Assembly (NCBI GenBank): GCA_905147135.1
Contig: LR990061.1
Coordinates: 3,386,026-3,450,025, forward strand
Reading direction: 5' to 3'
Length of the DNA: 64,000 nucleotides
From: Blastobasis lacticolella
Taxonomy: Eukaryota; Arthropoda; Insecta; Lepidoptera; Blastobasidae
Under the pieces are notes generated by a model. It saw nothing but the letters and a program-made list of their open reading frames with translations. It searched no databases and was not told the origin of the DNA. Position numbers and translations under genes: made by a program. The first letter of the stretch is position 1; each line of letters opens with the position of its first letter. Below, piece by piece: positions 9,610-21,786 of this stretch.

Positions 9610-10124
9610 AGGCTAATTAGGTTACTCTTTCGGTTTCGTTCGGTTGCTAACAATTATCTGATTTCAATTATTGAAATTGTTATTTTTGCGAATCGGTATA
9701 ATCGATTTAAAGTGTGGTGTCCGGCGGCCGTGTGGTGTCCGGCAGAGTAGAATAGCACCAACCCCTTACACTCGTGGGTGTCGTACAAGGCGACTAATGT
9801 TTTCGAGGCAAAAGATCAACAGTCTCCGTAGTCTGGAAAATGGGCAGCAGCATTTTCCATTGTTATATTTAAACACTGCGATCTCCAACCCGCCTGCCAA
9901 GCGTGGAGATTATGGCAGTAACCTCCCCTTTCGTGGGAGAGGCCCGAAGTCCTGCAGTGGACTGTTACGGGCTGTGATGATGATGGGTTGAGGGGTTCGG
10001 TTGCTAACAAAGCTCCATTGCAATAAACTGAAACTATTAAATCGATCATACATAATTTAAAAGTAACAATTTCAATCAATGATATCAGAGAATTGTTGGC
10101 AACAAAGTAAAGTAATTAGTCTTC
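9610..10124 (+). mobile_element. MITE-B copy 2, split by Rep-A
   Basis: The left arm (about 9610-9711) has TAGGCTAATTAGGTTACTC, GTTGCTAACAATTATCTGAT and TTGAAATTGTTATTTTTGCG. The right arm (about 9987-10124) has TTAAAAGTAACAATTTCAAT, CAGAGAATTGTTGGCAAC and AAGTAATTAGTCTTC. The arms are imperfect inverted repeats. Joined across the insert they align with the reverse complement of 6981-7182. The middle is occupied by a Rep-A copy. Confidence 0.75.
9712..9986 (+). mobile_element. Rep-A copy 3, nested in MITE-B
   Basis: A full-length Rep-A ending in GGGCTGTGATGATGATGG. Its first 14 bases (GTGTGGTGTCCGGC) are duplicated: 9712-9725 and 9730-9743. This is an uncommon 5'-end duplication, possibly from slippage during integration. 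Confidence 0.85.
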
Positions 10125-10511
10125 TGATTTACAATTCGTGTTAGCTAAATGACAATTGAAACTAATAACCCGTATAACGAGTAATAATTGTATGTGGCAG
10201 CAGATGGCAGCTAGTTTTTTTATTTTCTTAATTAATAGGTAGCACGTACAAGGTATCCTTCTTTTACTTCTTAATAGTGTTGTTGCGATTCTCAAGACAT
10301 TTTTGGCTTGTGCTTAGCTTAAACTAAATAATAATCCTGTTTTGGGTGCTAAAGTCTGCTGAGTTGAAGCTGAGAAAATGATTTTTGTCAATTTGAAATC
10401 GTGGCATCATGTATCTAGTGCATATTTCTATGCTATTGGTCTGAACCAGAGGCTGAAAGATGGCAGATTAGGAACATTTCTATATCTCTTACATTTTTAC
10501 CGGAAATTTCT
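10125..10511. other. Unassigned spacer
   Basis: No gene recognised. Confidence 0.4.
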
Positions 10512-10655
10512 ACCGGTAGATGGTGCGTGGATCGGCCTAGGCATGCGCAGGTTGAGGTCGCAGGTACGGACTGGATGCGGATGGCGCAGGACCGGCCTAT
10601 ACCCAGCAGTAGGCGTCTTTCGGCTGATATTTTCATCATTTTCATCACCACAAAT
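10512..10655 (+). mobile_element. RTE-like LINE 3' end
   Basis: Contains GTACGGACTGGATGCGGATG, GCGCAGGACCGGCCTA and CCCAGCAGTAGGCGTCTT, matching the C-terminal coding end of the elements at 19795 and 57540. An internal piece (the LWRSLGE part) is deleted. Confidence 0.65.
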
Positions 10656-12595
10656 CGCATGCAAAAAGATATCATTCTTACAAACTTTGGTAACAGGAGT
10701 ACCAGAAGTAAATAAAAGGTCAAAGTGCTAGGCAATTTACTCTCTACATCTACATTTGGTTAAAAATTTCACCATTTACATAGAAATGTATCTCTAGCTA
10801 CTCATGAACAACTTACTTAATAATACCCAAAAATATGATTCAATATTTTTGGGAAAGCCTCTCTAAGGCGCTTAGTTCACGTTCACGGCCATTTACTTTC
10901 ACTTCATCACAATTTAGGTTATCATTATTCCAAACATTATTTAAAACAAAACGAGTTCCAGCTCTTCCTTTCTCACTTCTCACGCCCCAACCATGACCCG
11001 ATTGGGACAAATTCAGAGCTTAATTTTGTTTTATCACAATGCTCACATTTTCTGGGTCAAATTCGTCATTGCTCCGAAAATCGAGTCTCCGAATGCGTTC
11101 GTTCCACTTGGACGAACAAAACGTTGGGTGCCCGTAAAAATTACTCTTGCAACGCAACAAAAGGGATCAGAAAACGTCTGTACGAAAATGAGGTCGGTCA
11201 ATTTCACGTCCTGGCTGGCAAGCGATTTGGGGGTCCGTTGGGAGCTCAGATTGGTTTGACGCGACGTAGATACAAAATACGCGGCGATGATATGGGTTTT
11301 CTGCTCTGTGGTGGTGGGTTTGTATCCTACTTATTGACGGAATAGTGTGCAAACATTGACATTGTCAAATGTTTTCTGCGAATGTACATACGATTGAGAG
11401 CCATTTGTAATAATTCGTATAAAAGCAGATAATGAATTGTTTTCAAAGAAGAACTTAGTGATATTCAAATTTAAAAAGGGTAATTATCTTTTTTTATAGT
11501 AGGAATTATGTTTATCTGCTTTAATCTTCCTTTTGTATCAGCTAACCTACCTAACTAACCTACCCCAAGCCTCTATATATAGTTTGGATTACCTACATAT
11601 ACAATATTGCCAGGATACCTTCCATCTGGATGGTAGATACCTGTATACTGTTGCGTTGTATGCCGAAGATGGATCTTGCTTGGGAACATCAGATTCAAAA
11701 TATTACAAATTATATAATTGAGTAAGTAGTGCAATTTATAAAATAAGATGAAAACCTATAATTAATTGTCAACTCCATGTAAATTTAAATATATTTTCAA
11801 TAATTTGTAAGTAATTGTAAACGTTTAAAGAAGGTAAGAAGAACCTTTTAGCTTGCGGCTTTATCACGCACTTTGACCGATTTTTTTTTCTTTTCTGCGT
11901 CTCGAGGCCGCCGGCGCATACGTTGTGACGTCACGGGATGCGAGCGCAGATGGTATACTCCACTGTTTTGGGTACTTGCGTTCCACAATGAAGTAGGTAC
12001 GTAGGTGCTCAGATTTGTATATTGCAATTTGTACTTTATCTTACATTGTTACGGTGCAATTTCATTTGGTTACCTATCGGTCTTTTGTTTTTAGCCCAGT
12101 TTTTGTTTTCTGGTGACCGAATTTTGGTGGACTGAGTTGTGAGAGAGGAGTTCTTTTAAATGATGGTATTTTTGTCGACTGTAGTGTAGTAGTGCTACAA
12201 CCATGACCTAGCCTAACCAAAATCGCCATTCGTCAACTTGTAACCATTTAGTTCGGCCTAGGCCAATTTAGTTTGCTTTGAAAGTATGATGTAAAAAACG
12301 AATTTATTAGATTATGTAAATACGACACATTAGGCACGTACTTTTATCATTCTTAGTGGTTTAATACCCACTAGGAATAATATATAATTTATGATGATTA
12401 CATTCTCAAGACAATATACTCACATATTAGAAAAAAATATTTTCCAAATGTGTGCCATCGCCTTGCACAATGCACATATTATAACAAAGAGATGCCTTGT
12501 TTTTCGCTGCACTCGTAATTCGGTAAGCAGCTGTTCAAAGCTCAGGCTTTCACAACAAACATTATTATTGGGATAACTTAAACAGAGGGATCAGT
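10656..12595. other. Unique region with a palindromic CRE-like site
   Basis: No gene. A GC-rich patch at 11900-11950 contains the perfect palindrome TGACGTCA at 11926-11933, a consensus CREB/ATF site by known motif. ORFs around 10993-11345 show no family signature. Confidence 0.35.
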
Positions 12596-12800
12596 AGTGG
12601 CCTAAGAGAGGATGACTGAGAACGCTAAAAAGGATACTAGATAACAGGACTGAATGTAAGCGATAAAGAAAGTTTAGATCAAGAGTACCCGAAGCAAGGA
12701 GCATGTATGCAAATATGGACGAATGTGGAAGAAGCGATAGAAATTTGTCAGGAGCGTAGCCAGTGGAATATTGTGGTATCTGCCTGGGAAAAACGTGTCC
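12596..12800 (+). mobile_element. Possible LINE C-terminal remnant
   Basis: One frame near 12710-12810 reads NVEEAIEICQERSQWNIVVS, then a stop. The DR-W spacing resembles the C-terminal motif of insect endonuclease-RT proteins (family pattern: VDEAKELCRDRSRWR). No tail is visible. Weak. Confidence 0.35.
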
Positions 12801-13138
12801 GCAAGAAATAGTGCAAAAAACTAGAAATGTAACCATATGTTTTTCAGAAAAATATGGCCATATCCTACAGAATACTATTTATCTTACTACATTCGCCAAG
12901 TCCAAAAGTCGCTTCACGAATCGTTTTAAATGTAAACTTTTGTCATCAAAGCCAAACACAACTGTCTTTATCGATATTTGCATAATTTTTAAAGTTTCAC
13001 GGAAACCGGTGCTTGGTGTTGAACAATGTGTTGCACAATTTTAGACTGGATAAAATCAGGTTATATAGTCAAAGGATATTATTATATAAATATTTGCGAC
13101 AAGAGGAAGGCTGCAACACACTAAGATATAAAACGACT
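12801..13138. other. Unassigned spacer
   Basis: Nothing recognised. Confidence 0.4.
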
Positions 13139-13443
13139 CATCTTGACGTTAATGTTCCGGTACTCTCGTGCACGAGGGTCCAGGGGCCTTGACCATGATC
13201 GCGGGGATTTGACAGATCAGATTATTACAGTCAAGCGACTGCCATTTGACCTCCGTGATCCTGCTACCAGGAGAACCTGACAAGATTGGATCATTGTTAC
13301 AAATTCAGCCGCCTGAATGTGCAGGTTTTATCACGCTCTCCCTCACCGTAAGAGCATCAGTTCGCACTCAACTAATGTACGTACATAACGCAGTAAAGAG
13401 TCATTGGTACATGACCGCAGTGGAATACTGAGATGTACAGCAT
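13139..13443 (-). mobile_element. SINE-T copy, near full length
   Basis: Reverse orientation. It starts with the tail complement (CATCTTGACGTTAATGT), then the conserved GGCCTTGACCATGATC, GTGATCCTGCTACCAGGAG, TCAGCCGCCTGAATGTGC and CAACTAATGTACGTACAT. The tRNA-like head at 13410-13443 is eroded (box B not intact). Confidence 0.8.
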
Positions 13444-16400
13444 GAAAGCATAAAGTTTTCCTTCAAGTCTTCAGTGGAAATACCCCTCCATTGATATCCC
13501 CGGCATAAACAGCTAAAGTTATAAATATCGCCAAGCATTTCTACGGCGACCGGCTACAGTCGGTTACTAGATAGTACAGGAATAAATTCAAGATGGCGGT
13601 TGTAACATTGACCGACGCGTCGTTATCTGTGGTAATGGCTGAATGTGTAGCTTGGTCTCGGACTGTCATGTGTAGAGTTCAACGAATTTAATCGATTATT
13701 TCAGTGATCGTAGAGTTTCTTTCTTCGATTTTGAAAGCTTTTGGAGAATTTTGGAAGCTGCAAATCGGATGTACAACTTTCAAGTAAAACGAATCAAAAC
13801 CAAGTGCCCATGATATCTGCGATTCCATGAAAACTCAATTACGAATGAGGCTGAAATAGCATTTAGGTCTAAGTTAAGTTCTATGTTATCGATTATAATT
13901 CCTTTTTGCTTTATAATTCAAGTCGATCTTGATCTCTATACAAGCAACAAAATGCTATAAACACAAATACTAAAAGAACGTAATTTTTTTTGAGTGTAGT
14001 GGAAAAAATTTACACTTATGCGTCATAAGTATCAAGATATATACTACGGTCTATAATCATCAAAATTTACAATACTAATAATATATCCTCATACATGGAA
14101 GAATACCGTCTTCCCAACAACCCAAACCAAACTTATACAACAACTGAAATACCGAGAACTACGGAGAACGCAAATGATCTAATACCTCGGCGTCGGCAAT
14201 GGCGCTACTAACATTGACAGTTGCCCGTTTGGTTGCGCAAGCGCCTTGGCCGCGCGCGCAGCGAAGGGCGCACACTTGAACTTTGTATTTCGAACGGGCT
14301 TATGCGATGAAAAAAAAAAGGAAAAATAAGGAAGTTTGACATTCGAATGCAATTTCAGATGGGGATTGAATTTTGTATTTCGAACGAGATTTTGGGGATA
14401 GAAAGAAGAAATTAAGGATATTTGAGATTCGAATTTGTTTTCGTTTGATTTGAGGATACGTTTCGTGTAATCTTATGACGAGGGTAGAGAAAAAAGGGAC
14501 TTTTTGTATTTATATCGGAATTATAAAATACATAAAACAAAAATAAAGGAATGTTTAGATTGGATTTCGTTTTACGATGCGGTTGTAGATCCAATGCAGA
14601 GGGCGAAAAAAAAGTTTTTTTTTTCTTTTTTGATGGATACTTACTGGCAATAATGGTTGTTAGGCTATTCACATTCACATATGGAGTAAATACACAGAAT
14701 ACACCGATATTCATACAGGATTCGTTTTTGTAATCGGAATGGAATATATTATTTATGTTTGTCTTCATATTTTATACATTTTTTTCCCTGTACTTACATA
14801 TGTTTTATTGATTTCTTAGATCGGTAACCATTTAGGTGTGCTTTTAAATTAGATGATGTAGGGAGTCTCATTTGCTGTGTAACAACAATATTTTTCCAAA
14901 ATTATAAATAATGTACGTCTAATATACCTACTTACTAGTTGGAATTCAATTGTATGTAGCTAAACTTATCCTTGATATATATTTTTAGGTATGACAATAT
15001 TTAGTTGATTTTGGGGATGATACAATGCACCATTATTTAGAGATTTTCATGGCAATTTCGTGTTAGAAATTTAGTTACTGTTACAACAAGCTAGGTAATA
15101 CCTAAAATAATGTGGTATCTAGCTATTAATATAATAAATTCGAACCTAGCAATTGAGCATTATAACGTAATCACGAATGACTAATGTATTGTGGTTAAAC
15201 TTTAAAGTCAAATAAGTTTAAAGCTAAGTACCTACGTAAGTCATGCGATGATAACGTATGGTGTTAAAATTAAAATATTTCGCCATATTTTTGATATCAG
15301 CTTCCTCAATGCGTTTCAGTGGCCGCGTTCGAATTGAAAACAATTAGGTAACCCCAATTAATAACAGACCTGTCAGCCGCTATTTATGTTGTGATGTGAA
15401 AAATTTACTTACAAAAATACATCATTATGAGTTTTAAATAATTTTGTTTTATTTATAAGTTTTAGATTTTAATAGAAATAAGAAAGGATTTGCTGCACGA
15501 TTGTACATTACCGCTTTTGTTAAGGAAAAGAGTCACTTTGGGATGTCTCACCAAAATACATGTGTAATTTAGGTAGGTAGGTAACTACTTGAGTAAACAA
15601 AAATAAATTTAGAATATTCGTGAAAAGAAAAACAGTCTCTAAAGTAACTTGTATAAAGTTAAATAAATGAGATAACTCAATGTTTGTAATTTAAAATACT
15701 TAATTCCCAGTAAAGCAATGTATTTTACTTTAAAACGTTTTGAATTTATATAAAAATTTAATAATCATCATTTAAACTTCATTTCATTCACAGGAAATTC
15801 GGCATGAAACGTATTCTTCCTGTTAAAGGTCACCAAAACATTTTTCACAGTTCCGTCGGAAATATTTTAGCCTACGTTCCGTGATCGAGTTGCGTCTAGG
15901 TTTATTAACCCAATAAACATTGCCAAATCTCATTAATAATAACCAGCAATGCATCGGAAACAATTAATTTTATCTGTATTAAAGTTTTATTAAAGTTACA
16001 CAAAGTTATACTTAATTAAATTCGGCTAATTAAGTTCACCCGTCGCGAAATGGCCTAGAGTTTGCTTTCTGAACGCATAACGGAAGGTGTGCTCCGAATT
16101 TAAATTTGAAAATAGAAAATTGTCATTCGAAATGTTTTCTAATCCGTCATTGGCCATCGATCAAAATATAGGTTGCAATTTATTAAACCCACACTCGGGC
16201 GGGACACACACGCGTGTAAAGCAGCGATGCAAAATGGTGCAGTCATAGAAAAAGAGTGGGACAGACGACCGAAGGTGGGGCGGGTTGGAGGGAGAAAAAC
16301 ACAAAAAATGTGCGTGCTCCCTACGCACACTCGCGCCCCACGCGTGCGTTGACACGCTAAAATACCCCGCACGCCCGCACTCCAAGGAGAATGTAAGATT

Positions 16401-19189
16401 AAGGGCGCATGTATTTTTTCAACTGTTCAATATTTTAGTAAAACTTTCGGGCTTAATGGCCAGTACTTACATGCGTCAGAGGGGGCCTGTTCTTCTTCGG
16501 TCCAGTTTGACACTTCGGTGGTAATTTTGTAAAAAAAAGAAAAAGTTCCAATTGCGAAACGGTGTCACTTTGTCGCGACAAAGTGGCGGCACACACAAAT
16601 ATCCATTCAGCCGTATTTCACAGCCGTCACACTGTCACTGCAACATATATCGTAACACATCACGATAGTCACCATACACAAAATATTCTATTATCCTCTT
16701 GTTATTATTTACTAAAGTTCGGGTCCTAAGTTTCCATGTGATATGTTTCTATCATCACGCGCGCAACTCGACAAAAGTACGAGAGAGTATTTCGGAAAAA
16801 CGCACTAATTCCCAAAAATATTTGTTTCCCTTTATTTTTAATTACAAAAAGAAAAGCCACTACGCGAATGATATGAATATTTTTTTTTTTTAGATTTTTA
16901 TTTTTGTTTATAAAATATAGTCTGTGGTCAGAGTGTCAAAATATTTTTTTTATTTGGGTTCCTGTTTTGGAGGTTTTTTGTTGGTTATGTCGCGTGTTGT
17001 GGTCCTATGGCGGGCTGAGAGCGGATAAGCGACTCTCTGGCAAATGTGCAATGGCGGGACTGCACCGGCGGAGCGAACCGTACTAGACCGCGTGCGTACT
17101 TAGCCATTACCTTGTATTTACTGCGACCGACGCGCGCCCAGACACTCTTGATACTCGACGGACGCTACGAGGAAGGAAAACGACACAATTGTTGGCGAAT
17201 GAAAATTTTAATGTATCCTCTACTCGTGTAAAACAAATTGCTATTAATAGGTTCTTCTAACTGGGCTGGCACAAATAAATATTGAGTACCTAAGTACGAG
17301 TATACCAGCATGCTTTCGATCTGATTTAAGTATGAAGAGACAATTTGTTATTTTCATAGCTTAATTATCACACAATAGTAATCGAAATATAAATTAAATT
17401 TAACTGGAACAAGTAATGTTTAAAGTAATAAACACCAATCAGTATTTACTCGATACACCATATGTGCATATTACGTTGTCATTGATATTATCGGAAGTAC
17501 TGAAGTCATTCACATTTCATTCTCTGTTATTCTTACGATTTCATATCAAAAGTATTAAGACTGCTCGGGGCGTAGTATACACTACTACATAGACAGAAAT
17601 GCAGCGCCCATCGCGACACGTCGGTGTGGGTGACCACGCTTGTATGAACCTTGTGCATTTCAGTTTTACTCACTTATCTTATCCTTCTTATAAAACTTGG
17701 CGACACTTCAGTTTGGTCGCATAAACAGCCGCAACGACGCGCGGATTTAGAACAAAGCCCAAATTCGAAATTAGAAAAATAGAACGCCCACATTTTTCTT
17801 TACCAGCCAGTGTGCGCGAGTTTGTGTGCGCTTTTTTATCGTTTTTTTCTCAGCAGTGTGGGTGCGTTCGATTGTGTATTCAGCCAGCCGCTGTGTGGGT
17901 TAAGTGCATACGTCGGCGGCGCTGTGTGCGCGTGGGTTCTTATAAGAAATGGTTCGGTGAAAAATTTTGTTGGATCCGTAGAGATGGCGCTGTGATGCAC
18001 CGGGTACGATCAAAAATTATCAATCGCTCTAACTCTATTCTCGACGCTACACCCTCGTCTTAGATATCAAACTTGATTGCGCGGGTGCGTTGTATAAAAT
18101 TTAGCGGCAAGGCGCAACACACTTTGATGGCGCGCCGTAGATAAAATTTTAGTTTTCTATGCAATTATGACGTAGAAAGTTGCCATTAGAGTGGAGATGG
18201 CGGACGTCGTTTTACTTTCGATGGGGTGACGGTGACACGGCGCTGTGATACTTGGCTGTTGGCCAATTCTTTGGGGGACAAAGACCAATTTTGAGATATC
18301 GTTTGACAAAGGATGACATTGGACACAATGCTGCATTCGATACCTATTCGGGCGACGCCGGTGATACAGGATGTTGGGATAATGAGAAAGTGGCGAAAAT
18401 TCTCAGAAAGTGACTGATACGGCGCGGACTTTGCTCCAATGGCGAGGCCGGCGCCCAAACTGCCATGCACGTGCTTGCCTTGCCTCGTGCGTCTCGCGTT
18501 CGAGTCTCTTCTCTCTAGTATGAAATAACCTTGAGCGACGTCTATCTTCTGTCTATTTGCTTCGTCACGTGGTTCGTCTAAAGTATAATGGCAACGGATT
18601 TTGGAGTTTTGGTTTGTTGCTTTGACTAGACCAATGCTCAGTCTAGCTTAGGAGATTAGTTACCCCGTACGAGTCAGTTATTGCTATTCAACTCTATCAT
18701 TTATTTATGGCCTAGGTAGCGTTTACTGCCTACCTATCCAAATTTAGTAGTAAACTTCGATTTATATATAAAAGTACAAAATGTCTGAATTTCATGTTAG
18801 TAAGAAGTAGATACCTACAGAATGCCTGAATTTCCCTTTTTCTGTTATGACTTATTTTTCCTATTTATTTTCCCTTTTATCTGTTGACACAAACGCTATA
18901 AGTACGTCTAGAAATAACTATAAACATATTTATTCATAAAACCTCCATGTAGATACGTAAAGTACAATGGCAGAATAATGCCATTAGACAATATCTACCG
19001 GTTGACCTTAAAGAATGCAGAAAACGTACATTGTTCATTGTGGTACTACAATTTGTTTTAATATAAGTACTAAAACCCATAACAATAGATGAATTGACGT
19101 CTGCCAAATGTGGAAATTCATACAAAATTGTGGAAACATATTCATCATATATTAACAGATTCGACGTTTTGTACCTTCAGTAAAATGGT
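13444..19189. other. Repeat-poor block with CpG-rich patches
   Basis: In 5.7 kb I see no SINE, LINE or Rep-A copy, unlike the flanks. CpG-rich patches occur at about 14215-14275, 16240-16390, 17000-17160, 17690-17960 and 18180-18480. Short ORFs over these patches have no signature. The patch at 17800-17960 has several CAGTGTG-type words near pyrimidine runs and could be a promoter, but this is speculative. Runs like TTAATTAAAT near 15960-16035 could bind homeodomain factors. Confidence 0.35.
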
Positions 19190-19425
19190 AGCGTCGGGGT
19201 AGCGAGATGTACTGGGTTCGAATCTCACAGCGGCCATGTACCAATGACTGTTTTCTGAGTTATGTACATTAGTTGAACGCTAACCGATGCTCTCACGGAG
19301 AGGGAAAACATCGTGATGAAATTTGTACGTTCAGGCGACTGAACGTGTAACCATTATTGAAGCGGGTCTGGCCCTGGTAGCAGGGTCACAGAGGTCAGAT
19401 GGCAGCCGCTCCATTGTAATTATGA
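19190..19425 (+). mobile_element. SINE-T copy, 3'-truncated
   Basis: Starts at AGCGTCGGGGTAGCGAGATG (head shortened; box B GGTTCGAATCTC intact) and runs to GCTCCATTGTAATTATGATA. The CAAGGCGGACC block and GAT tail are missing. Confidence 0.8.
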
Positions 19426-19510
19426 TATACTCATAAACAAAGGTGCGCGGTAGGAAACCCGGAACATACCTTTAAAATTTGTTTTTTTTTCAGTTCAAGC
19501 CAGGTTTTGC

Positions 19511-19622
19511 GGGTTTTGGTGGCGAAATATTTTTTTTAAACCTCTAAGATGGCAAGCAAGCTTGCGGCCTGCCTGATGGCAAGCAGTCACCGCAGCCTAT
19601 GAATATGCGCCACCAAAACTGA
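19511..19622 (-). mobile_element. LINE 3' tail inside a short inverted repeat
   Basis: Poly-T (19530-19537) followed by the reversed LINE tail (GGCCTGCCTGATGGCAAGCA, GTCACCGCAGCCTATG), the same family as 2424-2700. The fragment is bracketed by TTTTGGTGGCG (about 19514) and CGCCACCAAAA (about 19608), which are inverted complements. Either it inserted into a small inverted-repeat element or the flanks pair by chance. Confidence 0.55.
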
Positions 19623-19794
19623 ATACCGCCACCAAATAGCTAATTTCGTCAGAATTACTAATCTATTTTATTGCAATATGCTTATTTTATTTATAATTGT
19701 GGTATTTAGGATTCCATAGTAGCCGTGAAACATATAAGAAGAGAATAAATATTAAACAGTATGGAAATACAGGACTATGATATACAGGATATGG

Positions 19795-19918
19795 CTTGTA
19801 AGGATCGCAGGTACCAGCTGGATGCGAAGGCACAGGACCGGTCTTTGTGGAGATCTCTGGGGGAGGCCTATGCCCAGCAGTGGGCGTCTTCTGGCTGATA
19901 TGATGATGATGATGATGG
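19795..19918 (+). mobile_element. RTE-like LINE 3' end with (GAT)n tail
   Basis: Encodes the C-terminal end VRIAGTSWMR, then after a one-base loss near 19830 (GCGAAGGCAC where a further A is expected) the frame continues AQDRSLWRSLGEAYAQQWAS and stops at TGA before TATGATGATGATGATG. Short 5'-truncated copy with one frameshift; compare the open copy at 57549. Confidence 0.75.
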
Positions 19919-20480
19919 AAATGCGAAAATAGGGAACCACATTATTTCAACACACAATACTACCTATTACTATTAAACTTATATATTTTCTGTATATTTG
20001 TTTATCATCATAGTAGTAATAAGAAAGTTTCAGTTTTAGTAAGCAAATTTCAATTTTGGTGGCATGTTAAACTTTAATGCTCAATATTTCAGTAAAAATT
20101 GTTGATATTCTTTTCCAATAAGAAAATATGCAATGTTTGGTTTTACATTTAATAATTTAAAGAAATTTCTCGTGAAAACCTAAAAATAAAATTGGTCTCC
20201 AAATCTTATAAAAAATCGCTTACATGTCACCATCTATATTAATCTATAGGTAGGTACCAATAATATACACACTAAAAATTCATTAAAATGTTCATTACAC
20301 TACAATCCATAATATTAATTCCTATAACTTTAATACGCATAAAATTAAAACCTATAACTTTCGTTAAAGCTACTAACATACGCGAAATCGACGGAACCCC
20401 GCTGCGTTATGACGGAGCTCCTCTTACACACACACTAACCTAACTGAAATATATTTAACGATTCATTTACTTGAATGATC
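19919..20480. other. Unassigned AT-rich spacer
   Basis: Nothing recognised. Confidence 0.4.
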
Positions 20481-20829
20481 GAGCGTCGGTGACCGAGTGG
20501 TTACGGTATCCGATTAATAAGCGAGAGGTACCGGGTTCTGATCCCACTGCGGCCATGTACCTTTTCTGAGCTATGTACATTAGTTGAATACTAACCGATA
20601 CTCTTACGGTGAGGGAAAACATCGTGATGAAACCTGCACAGTGCACATTCAGGCGACTGAATCTGTAACCATCATTCAATTTGGTCAGGTTCCCCTGGTA
20701 GCAGGGCCACGGAGGTCAAATGGTTATCGCTCCCTTATAATTACCTGATCTGCCAAATCCTGGATCATGGTCAAGGCGGATACTGGGCCTTCATGTGCGA
20801 GAGCATTACCGGGACATTAGCGCCAAGGT
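20481..20829 (+). mobile_element. SINE-T copy, near full length
   Basis: Full layout: head GAGCGTCGGTGACCGAGTGG, box B region GGTTCTGATCCC (one mutation), TGTACATTAGTTGAATACTA, GAGGGAAAACATCGTGATGA, AGCAGGGCCACGGAGG, CAAGGCGGATACTGGGCC and the end GGGACATTAGCGCCAAG. The GAT tail is replaced by AT-rich sequence. Confidence 0.87.
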
Positions 20830-20877
20830 TATAATTTTTTATTTAGTTACTTGTCTAATAATTATTTTAGTTTGTTC

Positions 20878-20975
20878 CAGCGTTGCCAGCTATTCGGTTT
20901 ATAACCGAACTGTTCGGTATTTCAGACCCATATTTGGCATTCGGTATGCCAAAAATACCGATGCGGATGTTTCGG
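20878..20975. repeat. Palindrome cluster, possible hAT-type end
   Basis: CAGCGTTGCCAGCTATTCGG resembles a hAT-type terminal repeat by known pattern. It is followed by two perfect stem-loops: TTCGGTT / AACCGAA at 20893-20909 and TTTGGCAT / ATGCCAAA at 20933-20953. No matching opposite end was found. Confidence 0.35.
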
Positions 20976-21039
20976 CGAATTATTATTATAAATTATCTGC
21001 TGACGGCGTTGCAGTTTCATGTTTGCAACATGCAATGAC

Positions 21040-21135
21040 GATAGATGATTATAAAATCATTTATCTTCTGTTTGTACACGATTATCTCCGGAACTACTGG
21101 ACGGATTTGAATGACACTTTTTTATTGTATAGCTC
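21040..21135 (+). repeat. Dispersed repeat H
   Basis: CGATTATCTCCGGAACTACT then GGACGGATTTGAATGACACT is a common insect dispersed repeat motif (ACTACTGAACGGATTTTGATG type), sometimes part of non-autonomous Helitrons. Boundaries not visible. Confidence 0.4.
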
Positions 21136-21786
21136 AAGCTTGGACAACTTATCGGGTATAATTAGTTTTGGAAACTGGAACATCTGATGTAGAACTACAG
21201 TTTGACAGAGATCAAGTAGTACTTGACCTACGGAGTACTACGGAGGGCTAGTACTACGGAGAGGTGTAGCTTTCATAAAGTACAAAAAAAAGTCATTTAA
21301 AATGGTCGCTAAAAAGATAACGCGGACACAATTCGATCCTAACACAATCTACTCAATTTATATAATTACAAAAAAACGTCCACTGCCGGACACAAGTAGG
21401 CCATGTAGTAAAACATAAGTAGGCCATGCAGTAATGAATGGACAAAATTCCTGCACAGTTTCCCGTGTTACCGAACATCATATCCAAAGCTGCAGTCCGG
21501 CTATCAAATTATAAGTTGGCTGCATCGGCTACAAAGTTGTGGAGGTCAGAACTGTGACAATCTGGACCGACCTTCGGTGTCTGTCTCTCGACTTATTGTT
21601 ATAATTAGTTTGTGAGAATGGGCCAACGATACTGTTGTGCAGTAGCGAAATTTTGATTAGGATGCCGCTTGGTGGACAGAGGTGTTTCTGTTGGAGGAAT
21701 GTCGGAATGGATGGCGGACTGTCTATTAAAGGTTGAACCTGTTTCTTGTTTATTTTATTGCGTTTAATTGTATAGTACGTCGTTAT
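21136..21786. other. Unassigned spacer
   Basis: Three closely spaced copies of CTACGGAG occur at 21228-21261. Nothing else recognised. Confidence 0.4.

Noticed and set aside
14412..14768. 118-codon minus-strand open frame
   Set aside because: Low-complexity A/T-rich sequence including a lysine run from poly-T; no family signature.
17800..17960. Arthropod-type promoter with several CAGTGTG initiator-like words
   Set aside because: Initiator words are short and common; no downstream exon or start site supports a promoter.
20795..21187. 130-codon open frame as a gene
   Set aside because: It begins inside a SINE-T tail and runs through the palindrome cluster and a dispersed repeat.
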